A stretch of DNA of 64,000 bases from Bacillus sp. ISL-34 (GCF_018613325.1 NZ_JAGGQJ010000018.1:62001-126000); one strand, 5' to 3'. Counted from the first letter of the stretch, positions 36,194 through 45,977 are shown. Notes: a model not told the origin generated them from the letters alone. A program made the numbers and translations.

Positions 36194-37594
36194 TTATAAT
36201 AGTATCGTAATTGTGGTTCCCTTATTTTCAATGCTGGTCAAATCAAGTTTACCTTCATGAGCCAGGATGATATCCCTTGCAATGGCCATTCCTAAACCGG
36301 TCCCATGTGTACTGGCAGTATTCGTACCTCGATAGTAGCGTTCAAAAACCTGTGCTAAATCTTTGGCGGGAATACCGCGGCCATTATCGGCAATGGTAAT
36401 TTGGGTATGCAGTTCTGATTGTGGACCAATATCATCAATTTGTATTTTCACAACGACATTTTCCTCGTTATGCACGAGTGCATTATAGATAAGGTTAAAA
36501 ATCGCCCGTTTCAGTAATTTTTTATCCACCTTATGTGTTGCTTTGTCCACATTTGCCACAAACTCAACCTGTTTTTCACCAAATTGTGAATCATTTAAAA
36601 GCTCGATCGTCATTTCTCTTATAAACCCTACGATATCAACATCTTCAAATTGCAAAGGAAGTCGTCGGTTTCGCAAACGCATCGTTAAATTCAGGTCATC
36701 CAATAAATCTTTCATATAAACGGACTGTCTATTAATAATGGATGTAAACTCATACAATTCCTGTGGTGTTAATTCTGTGGCGTTATCTTTCATCAATTCT
36801 GTATAACCATGGATGGAAGCAAGTGGTGTCTTCATGTCATGAGAAACATTGCTAATCCATTCCTCACGCATTTGATCGAGTTGATCACGTTCTTTTTCAT
36901 ACTGATCCAACTTCACCGATAGTTCATTCATATTGCGAAATACATCTTCATAAACGCCTTTTGGTATGCTCATTTTTTTAAAGCGCCGCTCCCGAAGCTG
37001 CTGAATCCCTTCTATTAATATGTTAAGCGGATTCGTTAATTTTTTTCCAAATAAGAATCCGATGACTAATGCAATGATGATATCCACGATTAAAAATATT
37101 ACCAGTAAGATGTTAAAGTTTTTAAAAACTTTTTCATAATCATAGGTTATTACATAGCGGCCAATTTTCCGTTCCTTAACTCCAACAAAATAGCTGAAAT
37201 TATGGGCTTCGCCGACAAAAACAGTCGTCTCTGCGTCAATTTCCTTATACTTATACATTTGGACGATTTCAACAGGAGAATATATGGTTTGCAGTTTTTT
37301 AGGTGTATAAAAGGCTGCAACTTGCTCACCCTTATCATTCAAAAATTGTATCCAGGCGTTATTGTTCCGCAGTTTTTCCAGCCCTTCTTCATTTACGATT
37401 GGCTTGTCATCTATCAGATCTACATATTGTGAAAATGTTCTGCTAAAGTTTTCTGCAGATACTTCTTCCGTCCCGAAATTATGCATGGCTCGATAAAAGA
37501 GTAGAGATATAAGTAAAATTGTATTTACGATCCCTACGATTACAACAATTGTCACAACGGATCCTAAAAAGCGCCGTGTCAATTTCCACTTCAT
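36194..37594 (-). CDS. Sensor histidine kinase facing the Yxd-type transporter
   Basis: This 466-residue kinase has two membrane helices (about 12-35 and 160-185) separated by an external domain of about 125 residues. A HAMP linker follows, then HisKA with the phospho-His motif SNVSHDMKTPLASIHGY and HATPase with NLIYNALVHNEEN, DNGRGIP and GTGLGMAIA. Unlike BceS/YxdK-type kinases, which have almost no external loop and rely on the transporter for sensing, this one has its own sensory domain. Its start overlaps the regulator stop (ATGA). It probably controls the adjacent ABC operon, but the mismatch of architecture leaves room for direct signal sensing. Confidence 0.82.
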   Translation of the reverse strand: MKWKLTRRFLGSVVTIVVIVGIVNTILLISLLFYRAMHNFGTEEVSAENFSRTFSQYVDLIDDKPIVNEEGLEKLRNNNAWIQFLNDKGEQVAAFYTPKKLQTIYSPVEIVQMYKYKEIDAETTVFVGEAHNFSYFVGVKERKIGRYVITYDYEKVFKNFNILLVIFLIVDIIIALVIGFLFGKKLTNPLNILIEGIQQLRERRFKKMSIPKGVYEDVFRNMNELSVKLDQYEKERDQLDQMREEWISNVSHDMKTPLASIHGYTELMKDNATELTPQELYEFTSIINRQSVYMKDLLDDLNLTMRLRNRRLPLQFEDVDIVGFIREMTIELLNDSQFGEKQVEFVANVDKATHKVDKKLLKRAIFNLIYNALVHNEENVVVKIQIDDIGPQSELHTQITIADNGRGIPAKDLAQVFERYYRGTNTASTHGTGLGMAIARDIILAHEGKLDLTSIENKGTTITILL

Positions 37595-38301
37595 CTTATT
37601 TCACCCTTGGTTTGTAATTTATAACCAAGCCCTTTAACGGTTATTAAAAAAGAAGGCTTTGAAGGATCTGCCTCGATTTTTTCGCGTAAACGTCGAATAT
37701 GTACCATCACTGTATTATCAGAGCCAAAGAAGTCATCGCCCCACACATGTTCAAATAAAGTTTCCTTGCTCAAAATCTGATCCGGATGATGCATAAAACA
37801 GCTCATCAGTCCGATTTCTTTAGCTGTGAGCTCAAGCGTTTTGCCATCCTTTTTCACTTCATTTTCATTTTCACTAAGCTCAAAAGGACCAACTTGCCGT
37901 TTTTTCGGAGCAGCTTTTTCCTCTGAAAAGCTAGCACGCCTCAGCTGAGCCTTTACCCGATATGCAACTTCCTTCGGACTGAATGGCTTGGTTATATAAT
38001 CATCCCCGCCAATCGCCAACCCTAAAAGCTTATCAATTTCCTCATCCTTTGCCGACAAAAATAAAATGGGCACATTCGACACTTCACGAATTTGCTTGCA
38101 TAAATCATAGCCTTCACCATCTGGCAGCATAATATCTAGCAAGACTAGTGATGGATCGAACTTCACAAACTTTGCCCACCCATCCGAAATCGCCCCTGCC
38201 GTAATAATATTCGGGATACCTTCTTTATGTAAAACTGTCTCCATGAGACGTGCCAAATCTTCTTCATCGTCAATAATTAAAATCCACTGATCATTAGACA
38301 T
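37591..38301 (-). CDS. OmpR-family response regulator
   Basis: This 236-residue regulator has a receiver domain with the acidic pair IIDDEED, phosphoacceptor Asp in LVLLDIMLPDGEGYD, and the Lys in YITKPFSPKE. The C-terminal winged helix of the OmpR/PhoB type carries ELTAKEIGLMSCFMHHP and NTVMVHIRRLREKIE. The ATG at 38301 has GGGAGGT about six bases upstream, and the earlier TTG is unlikely. It forms an operon with the kinase. The repeated TGCTGTAAG before the ABC operon is a possible target. Confidence 0.85.
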   Translation of the reverse strand: MSNDQWILIIDDEEDLARLMETVLHKEGIPNIITAGAISDGWAKFVKFDPSLVLLDIMLPDGEGYDLCKQIREVSNVPILFLSAKDEEIDKLLGLAIGGDDYITKPFSPKEVAYRVKAQLRRASFSEEKAAPKKRQVGPFELSENENEVKKDGKTLELTAKEIGLMSCFMHHPDQILSKETLFEHVWGDDFFGSDNTVMVHIRRLREKIEADPSKPSFLITVKGLGYKLQTKGEIR

Positions 38302-38672
38302 TCTTTTACCTCCCAAACATCGATCATACCCTACAGTATAGAGTACCCCTTAACAAAAAATAAGGGGAGGGAAAGTTTTTTTACGAACTCCTTCCATTAT
38401 TTTCACGAAACAACTGGAAAAAACGTAAGTACCATTACATGAAAAATTACTGTAGAGATCAGGAATCATGATGCCAGGTCTTTATTTAGTTAAGCGAGTT
38501 TTCGAAAGAAGATCGTGCTTCATACTGATTTGGTAAAGGTTGTATGATAAACTGTTTAAAGTATTGTCAGGAAGATTATGCTATGTAATATGATTCAGGC
38601 ATTCATTGTATTGACCCAAATCTTTCTATAAAAGTAAGCAGCGAATGTGGAAGAGTAAAAGGAGAAAAAATA
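38302..38672. other. Divergent promoter region without genes
   Basis: About 370 bases lie between the response regulator and the MFS gene. A short hairpin (CCCCTTA..TAAGGGG, near 38345-38368) lies close to the regulator side. I see no credible ORF, RNA gene or full promoter consensus. Confidence 0.45.
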
Positions 38673-39848
38673 ATGGAAACAAAAAAGGTGTTACCCGTTC
38701 TTTTTTTAGTGATGTTTTTAGTCATGGTCGGATTTGGGATCATCATTCCCGTCATTCCGTTCCTTGCCGAAAAGGTTGGTGGCAGTCCTACTGAGCTTGG
38801 ACTTTTAATGGCTGTTTATTCATTAATGCAATTATTTTTCGCCCCGGTGTGGGGACGTATATCTGACCGGATAGGACGTAAGCCTGTCATGATAATCGGG
38901 ATTGCCGGCTTGGCTCTTTCGTTTTTCATCACGGCTTCGGCAGATTCCTTATGGGTATTATTTGTAGCAAGGATCATTGGCGGGATTTTGTCATCGGCAA
39001 ACATGCCAACCGCAATGGCATATGTGGCTGATATTACTACGCCGGAAGATCGGGGAAAAGGGATGGGAATCATCGGGGCCGCTACAGGGCTTGGATTCAT
39101 CTTTGGACCGGCGATTGGCGGGGCATTCTCCAAATCAAGTTTGAATTTACCTTTTTACATTGCTGGAGTATCCTCTTTGATTACTTTATTCTTAGTGATT
39201 GCAATACTGAAGGAATCACTTACAGTTGAAAAGAGGGCCCAGCAGTCAAAAAATAAAGAGTCCATGTGGAAAGCCTTTAAAGGGCCTCTTAAAACCATGT
39301 TTTTTCTGCAAATGATCGTCACCCTTTCAATGGCAGGACTCGAAACGACTTTTGCCTATTTTGCAGCCAAAAAGGCTGATATCAATCTTGTCCAATTAGG
39401 CTATATCTTTATGATCATGGGGGTTGGCAGTGCGATCGTTCAAGGTGGATTAGTGGGTAGGATGACAAAGAAATATGGGGAAGGCGCGGTCATCCGAATG
39501 GGGATCATCGTATCGGCAGTTGGTTTCATTCTCATCCTGTTTTCTTCCGGTTTTTGGACATCGGCGGTCTTCCTGACGATTTTCGGAGTGGGTAATGGAT
39601 TCATCCGGCCGGCAATTTCGGCACTGCTGACCAAAAGTTCCATGACGGGCCATGGCAGTGTCACTGGACTGCTATCTTCCTTCGACTCGTTCGGCAGGAT
39701 TGCAGGTCCTCCGATAGGCGGTTGGTTATTTTCGATTTCGATAGACTTACCATTTATATCGGGCGCGATCCTTTCCGTTTTTGCTTTGATCCTTTTTCAG
39801 TTATACCATGCACGGACACAGACTAGACAGGTCCATGCATCTCATTAA
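38673..39848 (+). CDS. MFS multidrug-type efflux transporter (DHA1)
   Basis: This 391-residue protein has twelve hydrophobic segments. Motif A in the loop between helices 2 and 3 reads WGRISDRIGRKP, and the antiporter motif C in helix 5 reads GLGFIFGPAIGGAF, both typical of drug:proton antiporters of the Blt/NorA/TetA branch. It probably exports hydrophobic drugs or toxic metabolites; the substrate cannot be stated. AAAAGGAG lies ahead of the ATG. It is a single gene whose terminator sits back to back with that of the tcy operon. Confidence 0.82.
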   Translation: METKKVLPVLFLVMFLVMVGFGIIIPVIPFLAEKVGGSPTELGLLMAVYSLMQLFFAPVWGRISDRIGRKPVMIIGIAGLALSFFITASADSLWVLFVARIIGGILSSANMPTAMAYVADITTPEDRGKGMGIIGAATGLGFIFGPAIGGAFSKSSLNLPFYIAGVSSLITLFLVIAILKESLTVEKRAQQSKNKESMWKAFKGPLKTMFFLQMIVTLSMAGLETTFAYFAAKKADINLVQLGYIFMIMGVGSAIVQGGLVGRMTKKYGEGAVIRMGIIVSAVGFILILFSSGFWTSAVFLTIFGVGNGFIRPAISALLTKSSMTGHGSVTGLLSSFDSFGRIAGPPIGGWLFSISIDLPFISGAILSVFALILFQLYHARTQTRQVHASH

Positions 39849-39863
39849 TTTGATGGTGAACAT

Positions 39864-39892
39864 AAAAACCCCCCATTTCTAAAAATGGGGGG
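39864..39892 (-). terminator. Terminator of tcyABC
   Basis: CCCCCCATTT pairs with AAATGGGGGG; on the minus strand it is followed by GTTTTTATG. Confidence 0.8.
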
Positions 39893-39897
39893 ACGCG

Positions 39898-39924
39898 AGC
39901 GGTGCTTGAATAGCACCGTTTTTT
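39898..39924 (+). terminator. Terminator of the MFS gene
   Basis: GCGGTGCTTGAATAGCACCG forms a compact hairpin followed by TTTTTT; it touches the tcyC stop codon. Confidence 0.8.
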
Positions 39925-40660
39925 ATTGAATCATATTGAGGAATTTACGTGTACGCGCTTCTTTAGGGTTTGTGAAAATCTGCTCTGGTGTTCCCCGCTC
40001 CATTATTTTTCCTTCATCCATGAAAATGACTTCGTCGGCGACTTCACGGGCGAAACGCATTTCATGGGTTACCACGATCATTGTCATGCCTTCTTCTTTC
40101 GCCAGGTCTTTCATGACCTGTAACACGTCTCCAACTAGTTCGGGATCTAAAGCGGAAGTGGGTTCATCGAATAGCATGACCTTAGGCTCCATGGCCAGGG
40201 CCCTTGCAATTCCGACTCGTTGCTGCTGTCCGCCGGACAATTGAAACGGATAAAAATCAATTTTTTCACCTAATCCCACTTTTGTAAGCAGGGAAGCAGC
40301 CGTTTCTTTCGCTTGATGTTTGGCTATGTTTTTTACGATGATGGGTCCTTCCATTACATTTTCCAATGCCGTTTTGTGGGGGAAGAGGTTATAGCTTTGG
40401 AAAACCATCCCTGTCAAACTGCGAAAAGATGTAATCGAATTTTTTCTAACGGGTTTTTTGAAGTCCATTATGGTTTCATCGATTTCAATCGTCCCGTCCG
40501 TGGGTACTTCAAGGAGATTCAAACAACGAAGAAAGGTTGTTTTACCTGAACCCGAAGGACCGATCAATACAATGACTTTACCTTGCTCCACTTCCAAATC
40601 GATACCCTTTAATACTTCAAGGTCACCAAACGATTTATGAAGATTCTTAATGTTGATCAT
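39923..40660 (-). CDS. tcyC: L-cystine ABC importer, ATP-binding protein TcyC
   Basis: This 245-residue polar amino acid transport ATPase has Walker A GPSGSGKT (about 33-40), Q-loop [20 protein letters not shown], signature LSGGQQQR, Walker [14 protein letters not shown] and switch THEMRFA. The [14 protein letters not shown] block matches B. subtilis TcyC closely. It powers import of cystine through TcyB. AAAGGAGA precedes the ATG. It is the last gene of the tcyA-tcyB-tcyC operon. Confidence 0.85.
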   Translation of the reverse strand: MINIKNLHKSFGDLEVLKGIDLEVEQGKVIVLIGPSGSGKTTFLRCLNLLEVPTDGTIEIDETIMDFKKPVRKNSITSFRSLTGMVFQSYNLFPHKTALENVMEGPIIVKNIAKHQAKETAASLLTKVGLGEKIDFYPFQLSGGQQQRVGIARALAMEPKVMLFDEPTSALDPELVGDVLQVMKDLAKEEGMTMIVVTHEMRFAREVADEVIFMDEGKIMERGTPEQIFTNPKEARTRKFLNMIQ

Positions 40661-40689
40661 TTTAAAATCTCCTTTAACTACTGCGGTTC

Positions 40690-41394
40690 TTATTTTGCTA
40701 CATAACGATTAAGTCTGTCCTCTAAACTTCCTTGAATGAAAGATAGAATGGTACACAAAATCCAATATAAAGCAGCTGCTTCTATGTAAAGTAGTAGAAA
40801 TTCATAGTTTTTTGCAGCGATTTCTTGAGCTTTACGGAATAATTCCGTTACAAGAATGAGTGATGCAAGCGATGTATCTTTTAAAAGGCTAATGAAAGTA
40901 TTGGATAATGGGGGAATGGATACCCGTGCTGCCTGCGGCAAAATGATGCGCTTTAAAGCTTGGGTATATGTCATCCCGATTGAATAGCCTGCTTCCCATT
41001 GCCCTTTTGGTATGGATAAAATGGCTGCTCGGATAATTTCCGAAGCGTATGCTCCCACATTTAAAGAGAATCCTATAATAGCCGATATGAAAGGATTGAT
41101 GGTTACACCTAAGTTTGGAAGTCCATAAAAAATGATAAATAATTGCACAAGTAAAGGTGTCCCGCGGATGATTGACACATATACACGCGCAATTATTTGA
41201 AGAATCCTAATGGAAGATAATCTAGCCAACGCTGTGAGTACAGCAAGAATAAGGCCAAGAACGAATGAGATCAATGTTAGTGGAATCGTATATTGAATAG
41301 CTCCCTCTATCATAGGATAGAGGGAGGTTTGAGCGATGGAAACAAGCTGGTTCATACGCTCGGGGTCGGTGAAAATATTACTTAGGAGAAACAT
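40690..41394 (-). CDS. tcyB: L-cystine ABC importer, permease TcyB
   Basis: This 234-residue permease of the HisM/GlnP type has five hydrophobic segments. The EAA loop reads [30 protein letters not shown], given here as the contact site with the ATPase around residues 135-165. [17 protein letters not shown] lies before it. The ATG at 41394 lies inside the end of tcyA, so the two are translationally coupled; an upstream GTG/TTG pair is also in frame. The length agrees with TcyB of B. subtilis. Confidence 0.85.
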   Translation of the reverse strand: MFLLSNIFTDPERMNQLVSIAQTSLYPMIEGAIQYTIPLTLISFVLGLILAVLTALARLSSIRILQIIARVYVSIIRGTPLLVQLFIIFYGLPNLGVTINPFISAIIGFSLNVGAYASEIIRAAILSIPKGQWEAGYSIGMTYTQALKRIILPQAARVSIPPLSNTFISLLKDTSLASLILVTELFRKAQEIAAKNYEFLLLYIEAAALYWILCTILSFIQGSLEDRLNRYVAK

Positions 41395-42202
41395 CTTCAC
41401 CAAACCATTTATCCGAGATTTTCGCGTATGTGCCGTCGTCTTTCATTGCTTTAAGTGCTTTGTTTACTTCTTCCACTAATTTGCCGCTGTCTTTTCTGAA
41501 CATTAAACCACTTGCGACTCCGCTTTCTTCCTCATCAGCCACTTTGATAGGTGCATCCGGGTGTTGTTTTTTATAATCAAGGTACGATAATTTGTCATTG
41601 ATCGTTGCATCCACACGTTTAGAACCAATAAGCTGCACGGATTGAGAAAATCCTTCAATACCTGTAACTTCAGCACCATGTGATTTGGCCAGTTCATTGT
41701 AGTTACTCGTTAAGGATTGTGCAGAGGTCTTGCCTTTCAAATCATCGAAGGATTTAATATCCGTATTATCCTTGTGTACAAGTAATACGGCTCCTGATTG
41801 AATATATGGGTCAGAGAAATCATATTTCTTTTGACGGTCTTCATCGATGCCCACTTGGTTTGCGATCATATCAAAGCGTTTAGCATCCAATCCTGCAAAC
41901 ATGCCGTCCCATTGTGTTTCCTTGAATTCAGCTTTCACTCCAAGGCGTTTTGCCACTTCTTTAGCAATTTCAACATCAAACCCCGTTAGTTTATCTGAAT
42001 CATCGTGGAATGTGAAAGGAGGGTATGTACCTTCTGTTCCAACAGTTAATACGCCATCTTTTTTGACTTTATCATATAGACTTTCTTGTGAAGAAGATTT
42101 ATTGTCGGTATCGTTTGCCTCATTTTTGGTATTGGTGCCACAAGCGGTAAGTACAACCGTGAAAGCTAACAATAGCGATAAAAGTGCAACCATTTTTTTC
42201 AT
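41378..42202 (-). CDS. tcyA: L-cystine ABC importer, substrate-binding lipoprotein TcyA
   Basis: This 274-residue lipoprotein has the signal [21 protein letters not shown], with lipidated Cys21 in the LTAC lipobox. A Ser/Asn/Asp linker leads to a class-3 periplasmic-binding fold. Typical blocks are [29 protein letters not shown] and the [15 protein letters not shown] region that shapes the amino acid site. It captures cystine or related sulfur amino acids outside the membrane. The first gene of the operon, it has TTGACT-N17-TAGTAT ahead of it. I see no S-box or T-box in the short leader. Confidence 0.87.
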   Translation of the reverse strand: MKKMVALLSLLLAFTVVLTACGTNTKNEANDTDNKSSSQESLYDKVKKDGVLTVGTEGTYPPFTFHDDSDKLTGFDVEIAKEVAKRLGVKAEFKETQWDGMFAGLDAKRFDMIANQVGIDEDRQKKYDFSDPYIQSGAVLLVHKDNTDIKSFDDLKGKTSAQSLTSNYNELAKSHGAEVTGIEGFSQSVQLIGSKRVDATINDKLSYLDYKKQHPDAPIKVADEEESGVASGLMFRKDSGKLVEEVNKALKAMKDDGTYAKISDKWFGEDVSPK

Positions 42203-42247
42203 TTGGGTAAACCTCCTAGTAATCTGATAGGGATTGATACTCTGTGA

Positions 42248-42276
42248 TACTATACAAGAAAAGGAAAAAAGTCAAT
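42248..42276 (-). promoter_or_regulatory. Sigma-A-like promoter of tcyABC
   Basis: On the minus strand TTGACT, a 17-base spacer and TAGTAT lie about 45 bases before the tcyA start. Confidence 0.6.
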
Positions 42277-42420
42277 GAAAATAACTTACATCATTAGTGT
42301 TAATGAAACTTGGTGAATTATACGCCTTTTCACGCATTGAAGTGAAATAAAACTAAAAGAAAGATGTATCGTTATCCGAGGGAAGGAACTTAAAGAAAAT
42401 GAACCGAAATCCATTCTAAG

Positions 42421-42480
42421 GGTCCAAAAAGCCCCTTTCCACGTCAACTATTAGCTAAGTGGAAGAGGGGCTTTTTGGAC
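42421..42480. terminator. Long terminator hairpin
   Basis: GGTCCAAAAAGCCCCT pairs with AGGGGCTTTTTGGACC, and the inner TTCCAC/GTGGAA extends the stem. It terminates the PHP-domain gene on the minus strand. Confidence 0.85.
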
Positions 42481-42511
42481 CGTCCAGAACTATTTCAGGA
42501 TTCTTTTTTAC

Positions 42512-44101
42512 TTAACGTTTTTTATGATTTTTATCCTCTACACTGACGAAGATAGGGTTCGAATAGAACCAAAGGTCTTTATAGTTACGTTTGTTTATTT
42601 CTGAAAAGCGTATTTCGTTATCCTCGATTTCAGTCTTTGCATCGATCAGCGGTTCACCGTCCATCGTTTCTCCAGGGACATTCTCCCCTAGATTCGTGCC
42701 GCGCAAACGGAAATATTGATCTTTATTTGCTTTTGCTTTGTAAGTGATGGTATGAAAACCATCGCGATCCGTTTTCCAGTCTTTACTTGTAAAACGTTTA
42801 ACCACTTTTGTCGTATCATTGGTGGCTTTATTATAAGCAGGTGTTCCAGGTACTGCTTTCCCGGTTACTTCCCCGGAAATTAGATCCACGTGATCCACCT
42901 TGACGGGGTCCCCGTTATTGTTCTTTTGGGGGCTCTTAAATCGAATGGTGATCTTGATCATCTGTCCTTCCTTCACTTTAAGATCCCCGCCCATATCTGC
43001 CTTGTTGTTTCCGTTTTTAGCTTGGAAATCAAGGGCATCGATCAAGTCCCCAAAAACGGAGAAGGATTTCCCAGATCGCAAGCCATCAAGGACGGATTGC
43101 ATCGATGATCCATTTACCCATGTATAATTCTTGGAATATTCTCCTGGCCAGTAACCGCTGGAGTATAGGCGGTTTTCACTGATTTCAAAATGGGAGTCCG
43201 AATTGGAAAAGTTCCAGAACTTACGACCTTCCCCAAGAAGCGCATCCCAAGCACCTCCTACCTTAGCAAGCATGTAATCGGAACCGCCATATGTACGGTT
43301 TTCCGGTGTTGTCAGATTTAAACCGCCTCTATCTGGCTCCATCTGGTTACCTGGCATACCTTCAAATCCGAACATGACATCCGGGGCGATATTATTGAAG
43401 TCGCGAAAATCAGATATTTTGTACACCCTTTTTCTTGATGGGTGGTTCAATATGGCATAACTTGTATTCTTATAATTTTTCTCAAGCCATGCCAATGCTG
43501 TTCGAGCATCCCCGGATGTCTTATTGGCTCTTTGATCCTGTGCTTTCCAGACGGCTACATCCTTAGAATCAAACATCTTTTCATCCTGATTGGTGAACAG
43601 ATATTCAAACTGATTGCCAGCTTTCAGACTTTTCGGTGAGCCAGCCTGATCTCCCAAAATGCCTATGCCGACATGCTCGTATGTGGGCATATCCCATTCG
43701 AAGCCTGAAAAGATGACTTTGTTTTTAAATTTGCCCTCTTTTTGCAGTTGCTCCATTTTCGGGGCTTGATATTGAATGATTCCCTGAGACAGCGGTATCG
43801 GCCCGCCTGGAATCAAATTTCCCTCATCATCCCTTGAAGACATCCTCAAGTGGTCGGAAATTCCCATCCAATCCATACCATACTTATCAAATGCGTTATT
43901 TAGCAAGCTCTCAAGGCTCTGTGATCCCTCGGCATCATCGGACTGAGTGGTATGGGCATGATATTCCCCCTTCATCCATCTGCCTCCCGGATTTGTCTGA
44001 TTGTCTTCTGCATCTTTTGCAGCAACCGCGACCGGAAGACCCTGAAAAAGGATGGCTATGCTTAGAACCGATACTGTGAAAGCCCTGAACTTATTAATCA
44101 T
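42512..44101 (-). CDS. Secreted PHP-domain metal-dependent phosphoesterase
   Basis: This 529-residue protein has a signal peptide (about 1-27, ending PVAVAAK). It then has a PHP-type barrel with the metal ligands GEYHAHT (His48, His50), GISDH, GFEWD, LNHPSR and NSDSH in the right order. The C-terminal 180 residues look like a beta-rich add-on with charged loops. Such proteins hydrolyse phosphate or phosphodiester bonds, here outside the cell, perhaps for phosphate or nucleotide scavenging. The substrate is unknown. ATG 44101 with GGAGGGTG eight bases ahead is preferred over ATG 44119, which lies upstream of that site. Confidence 0.75.
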   Translation of the reverse strand: MINKFRAFTVSVLSIAILFQGLPVAVAAKDAEDNQTNPGGRWMKGEYHAHTTQSDDAEGSQSLESLLNNAFDKYGMDWMGISDHLRMSSRDDEGNLIPGGPIPLSQGIIQYQAPKMEQLQKEGKFKNKVIFSGFEWDMPTYEHVGIGILGDQAGSPKSLKAGNQFEYLFTNQDEKMFDSKDVAVWKAQDQRANKTSGDARTALAWLEKNYKNTSYAILNHPSRKRVYKISDFRDFNNIAPDVMFGFEGMPGNQMEPDRGGLNLTTPENRTYGGSDYMLAKVGGAWDALLGEGRKFWNFSNSDSHFEISENRLYSSGYWPGEYSKNYTWVNGSSMQSVLDGLRSGKSFSVFGDLIDALDFQAKNGNNKADMGGDLKVKEGQMIKITIRFKSPQKNNNGDPVKVDHVDLISGEVTGKAVPGTPAYNKATNDTTKVVKRFTSKDWKTDRDGFHTITYKAKANKDQYFRLRGTNLGENVPGETMDGEPLIDAKTEIEDNEIRFSEINKRNYKDLWFYSNPIFVSVEDKNHKKR

Positions 44102-44253
44102 CTTACCGGCACCCTCCATATATTGAAAAAATGTTGAACAAGCTAATTTTATTGTAAAAATATTAAGAACCCGTTTGGGGGGAGTATGGATTTTGTAAAT
44201 GAAAGGTTTGCTTCCATTATATGTTATGGGGCGGTGACAGCGGGGGCTTGAAA

Positions 44254-44292
44254 CAAAAAAGGCTGTAGAGAAAATTTTCTTTCTCTACAACC
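44254..44292 (-). terminator. Terminator of yjgB-like gene
   Basis: GGCTGTAGAGAAA pairs with TTTCTCTACAACC; on the minus strand it ends in TTTTTTG. Confidence 0.85.
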
Positions 44293-44317
44293 TGCGCCAA
44301 CTATTTTGCAGTAAAAA

Positions 44318-44902
44318 TTATTTAGCTTCGAGTAGATTGATATGATCTACAGTTTGATCTTCACCGACAATGAATTGCAATTCATAATTTCCTGTCTTAT
44401 AAATATAGTTGATTTCATTCGTACTGGAAATATGGCGTATTTCGTCAGCACTGCCGAGTTGTTTTCCTAAAACTTTAGGAGTGATGCTTCCTAGATTATG
44501 GTTCCGTTCTACATTTGTCCCAAAATATCGGATTTGTGAGATGGTTTTGTCATCGTTATAGGCAAATGCAAATCCTGGATGCCCCATTTCTGCATGGTAA
44601 TAGTCAAAAGTTTCATCTGTGTTACCTGGCTCAGGGGGAGAACCAAATATCTCATATACTTCTTTTTGGGTGTTTTCATTAATTTTCAAACCCATGGCAG
44701 TATAAGGCATTTCCCCTGAAAAAGCTTTGTTGTGGATTTCATGTAAGGTGGTAAGAGCGTGTTCCTTAGCTATGCCAGAAGTGGAATCCATTGTGGATAC
44801 AGCTCCAACCGGTTCTGTTGAAAACGATGTACCTGCCCCTAAAAGAGAACCGGTTAGAATAACGGCGCTAACCATTCTGACCGCTGGTTTTTTAGATAAC
44901 AT
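44318..44902 (-). CDS. yjgB: DUF4309 secreted protein (YjgB-like)
   Basis: This 194-residue protein has a signal peptide (about 1-35, ending in VGAVS). The mature part fits DUF4309: EIHNKAFSGEMPYTAMGLKIN, then VYEIFGSPPEPGN and a repeat-like IRYFGT..HNLGSITPKVLG. YjgB of B. subtilis has nearly the same length. It is probably an extracellular or spore-associated protein, but the function is not known. The ATG has an AGGAGGGATAAG site. It is a single gene with its own terminator. Confidence 0.8.
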   Translation of the reverse strand: MLSKKPAVRMVSAVILTGSLLGAGTSFSTEPVGAVSTMDSTSGIAKEHALTTLHEIHNKAFSGEMPYTAMGLKINENTQKEVYEIFGSPPEPGNTDETFDYYHAEMGHPGFAFAYNDDKTISQIRYFGTNVERNHNLGSITPKVLGKQLGSADEIRHISSTNEINYIYKTGNYELQFIVGEDQTVDHINLLEAK

Positions 44903-45146
44903 TTCTTATCCCTCCTATATCATTACTTTTCCACAATTTTCTAACACAAAACATTTTCTTGGGGCAATTGGGTAGTTTGAGCATGATGGTCATTTGAAAC
45001 CCGCCCCATACCTGATCTGTACACCTCATGGCCTCTCATCATGTGAAAATTGCTGGACCGCGTGATTTAGAGAATATATAACAAAGATTATAAATTTGAA
45101 AAGGGAGGAGCTGTCTTGAACTCATAATTCATGCCTTCGAAAAAAT

Positions 45147-45177
45147 AAAGGGGCTTCATCATGATGAAACACCCTTT
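45147..45177 (-). terminator. Terminator of the DinB-like gene
   Basis: AAAGGGG.TTTCATC pairs with GATGAAGCCCCTTT on the minus strand, followed by ATTTTTTC. Confidence 0.75.
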
Positions 45178-45190
45178 GAAAATGATGCAA

Positions 45191-45661
45191 TTAATCCCAA
45201 ACGCTAATTCTAGGAACTCCAGCAGTTCTTAAGTAGTCCAATAATTGACCAGTATGTACAGATTCATGATAAGCGATCCTTAGCAACATATCTCCTAAAT
45301 CCCTGATATACCCAATATCGGAGCGATCAATTTTAATGGAGGATAAGTCGTCCTCACTGAAGGATATGATTGTTTCCAAAAAATCACGCCTGTAAGGTTC
45401 CGCAAAGTTTAATTCGGCATCTACAGAGATAAGCGGCTGTTTTTCAAAGGGTGATTCATAAACGGGTAAGCTGCCTTGATTTTTAATAGATAAATGATAG
45501 TAATGCTCACTATCAAGGACATGTCTAACCATTTCTAAACAGCTCATTGCCTTATCGTCCGGTTTCCAATGGAGTGTGCCTTTAGGTATTGAAGTCCATA
45601 GTTTAATGTTTCTTCTTCTAACCTCTTCCAGATTCAAGATGATAAGTTCTATCGATTTCAT
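45191..45661 (-). CDS. DinB-family putative metal-binding protein
   Basis: This 156-residue protein has the four-helix bundle pattern of DinB/YfiT proteins. The putative metal ligands are His in MVRHVLDSEHYYH and the pair in RIAYHESVHTGQLLDYLR. Family members are thiol transferases or remain uncharacterised; some use bacillithiol. ATG 45661 with a GGGG-rich site is chosen, because the longer frame to 45700 has no ribosome site. It is a single gene. Confidence 0.78.
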   Translation of the reverse strand: MKSIELIILNLEEVRRRNIKLWTSIPKGTLHWKPDDKAMSCLEMVRHVLDSEHYYHLSIKNQGSLPVYESPFEKQPLISVDAELNFAEPYRRDFLETIISFSEDDLSSIKIDRSDIGYIRDLGDMLLRIAYHESVHTGQLLDYLRTAGVPRISVWD

Positions 45662-45718
45662 AAAGATCCCCCTTTTTGCAGGTATACATTCACTATACAC
45701 GAATGGAAGGTGAAAATA

Positions 45719-45769
45719 ATGGAATCATTTGAAAATATAGAAAATTTAACGAACTATTTGAGGTGGTGA
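45719..45769 (+). CDS. Possible 16-residue leader peptide
   Basis: GGAAGGTG lies six bases before ATG. The ORF reads MESFENIENLTNYLRW and its last codons contain the ribosome site of the next small ORF (45774), which suggests translational coupling. It is too short to judge by composition. Confidence 0.35.
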   Translation: MESFENIENLTNYLRW

Positions 45770-45773
45770 ATTA

Positions 45774-45914
45774 TTGCGTATTCCTACTATTATTTATACA
45801 GCTCCTGTTAAAAGAGAGTACAGGGAAAAAGCCTATGAATTCGTGCAGAATTTACAGGCGGTTTCATTCCCTATTTTTTTGGAGAAACACATGATTCATA
45901 TTTATCATGGGTAA
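45774..45914 (+). CDS. Possible 46-residue small protein
   Basis: A TTG start lies five bases after GAGGTGGTG. The ORF gives MRIPTIIYTAPVKREYRE and ends SFPIFLEKHMIHIYHG, of mixed hydrophobic and basic character. A weak hairpin (AGATTGT/ACAATCT) with T-rich loop follows at 45919-45941. I do not recognise the family. It fills an otherwise empty space between the DinB and GNAT genes. Confidence 0.4.
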   Translation: MRIPTIIYTAPVKREYREKAYEFVQNLQAVSFPIFLEKHMIHIYHG

Positions 45915-45977
45915 AACAGATTGTATTTTTCACAATCTATCTTCATAATTACGCAAAGCGGGGGCAGGAGGCCCTTG

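Noticed and set aside
42203..42300. S-box or T-box leader before tcyABC
   Set aside because: The leader is only about 40 bases after a good promoter, and none of the conserved riboswitch motifs is present.
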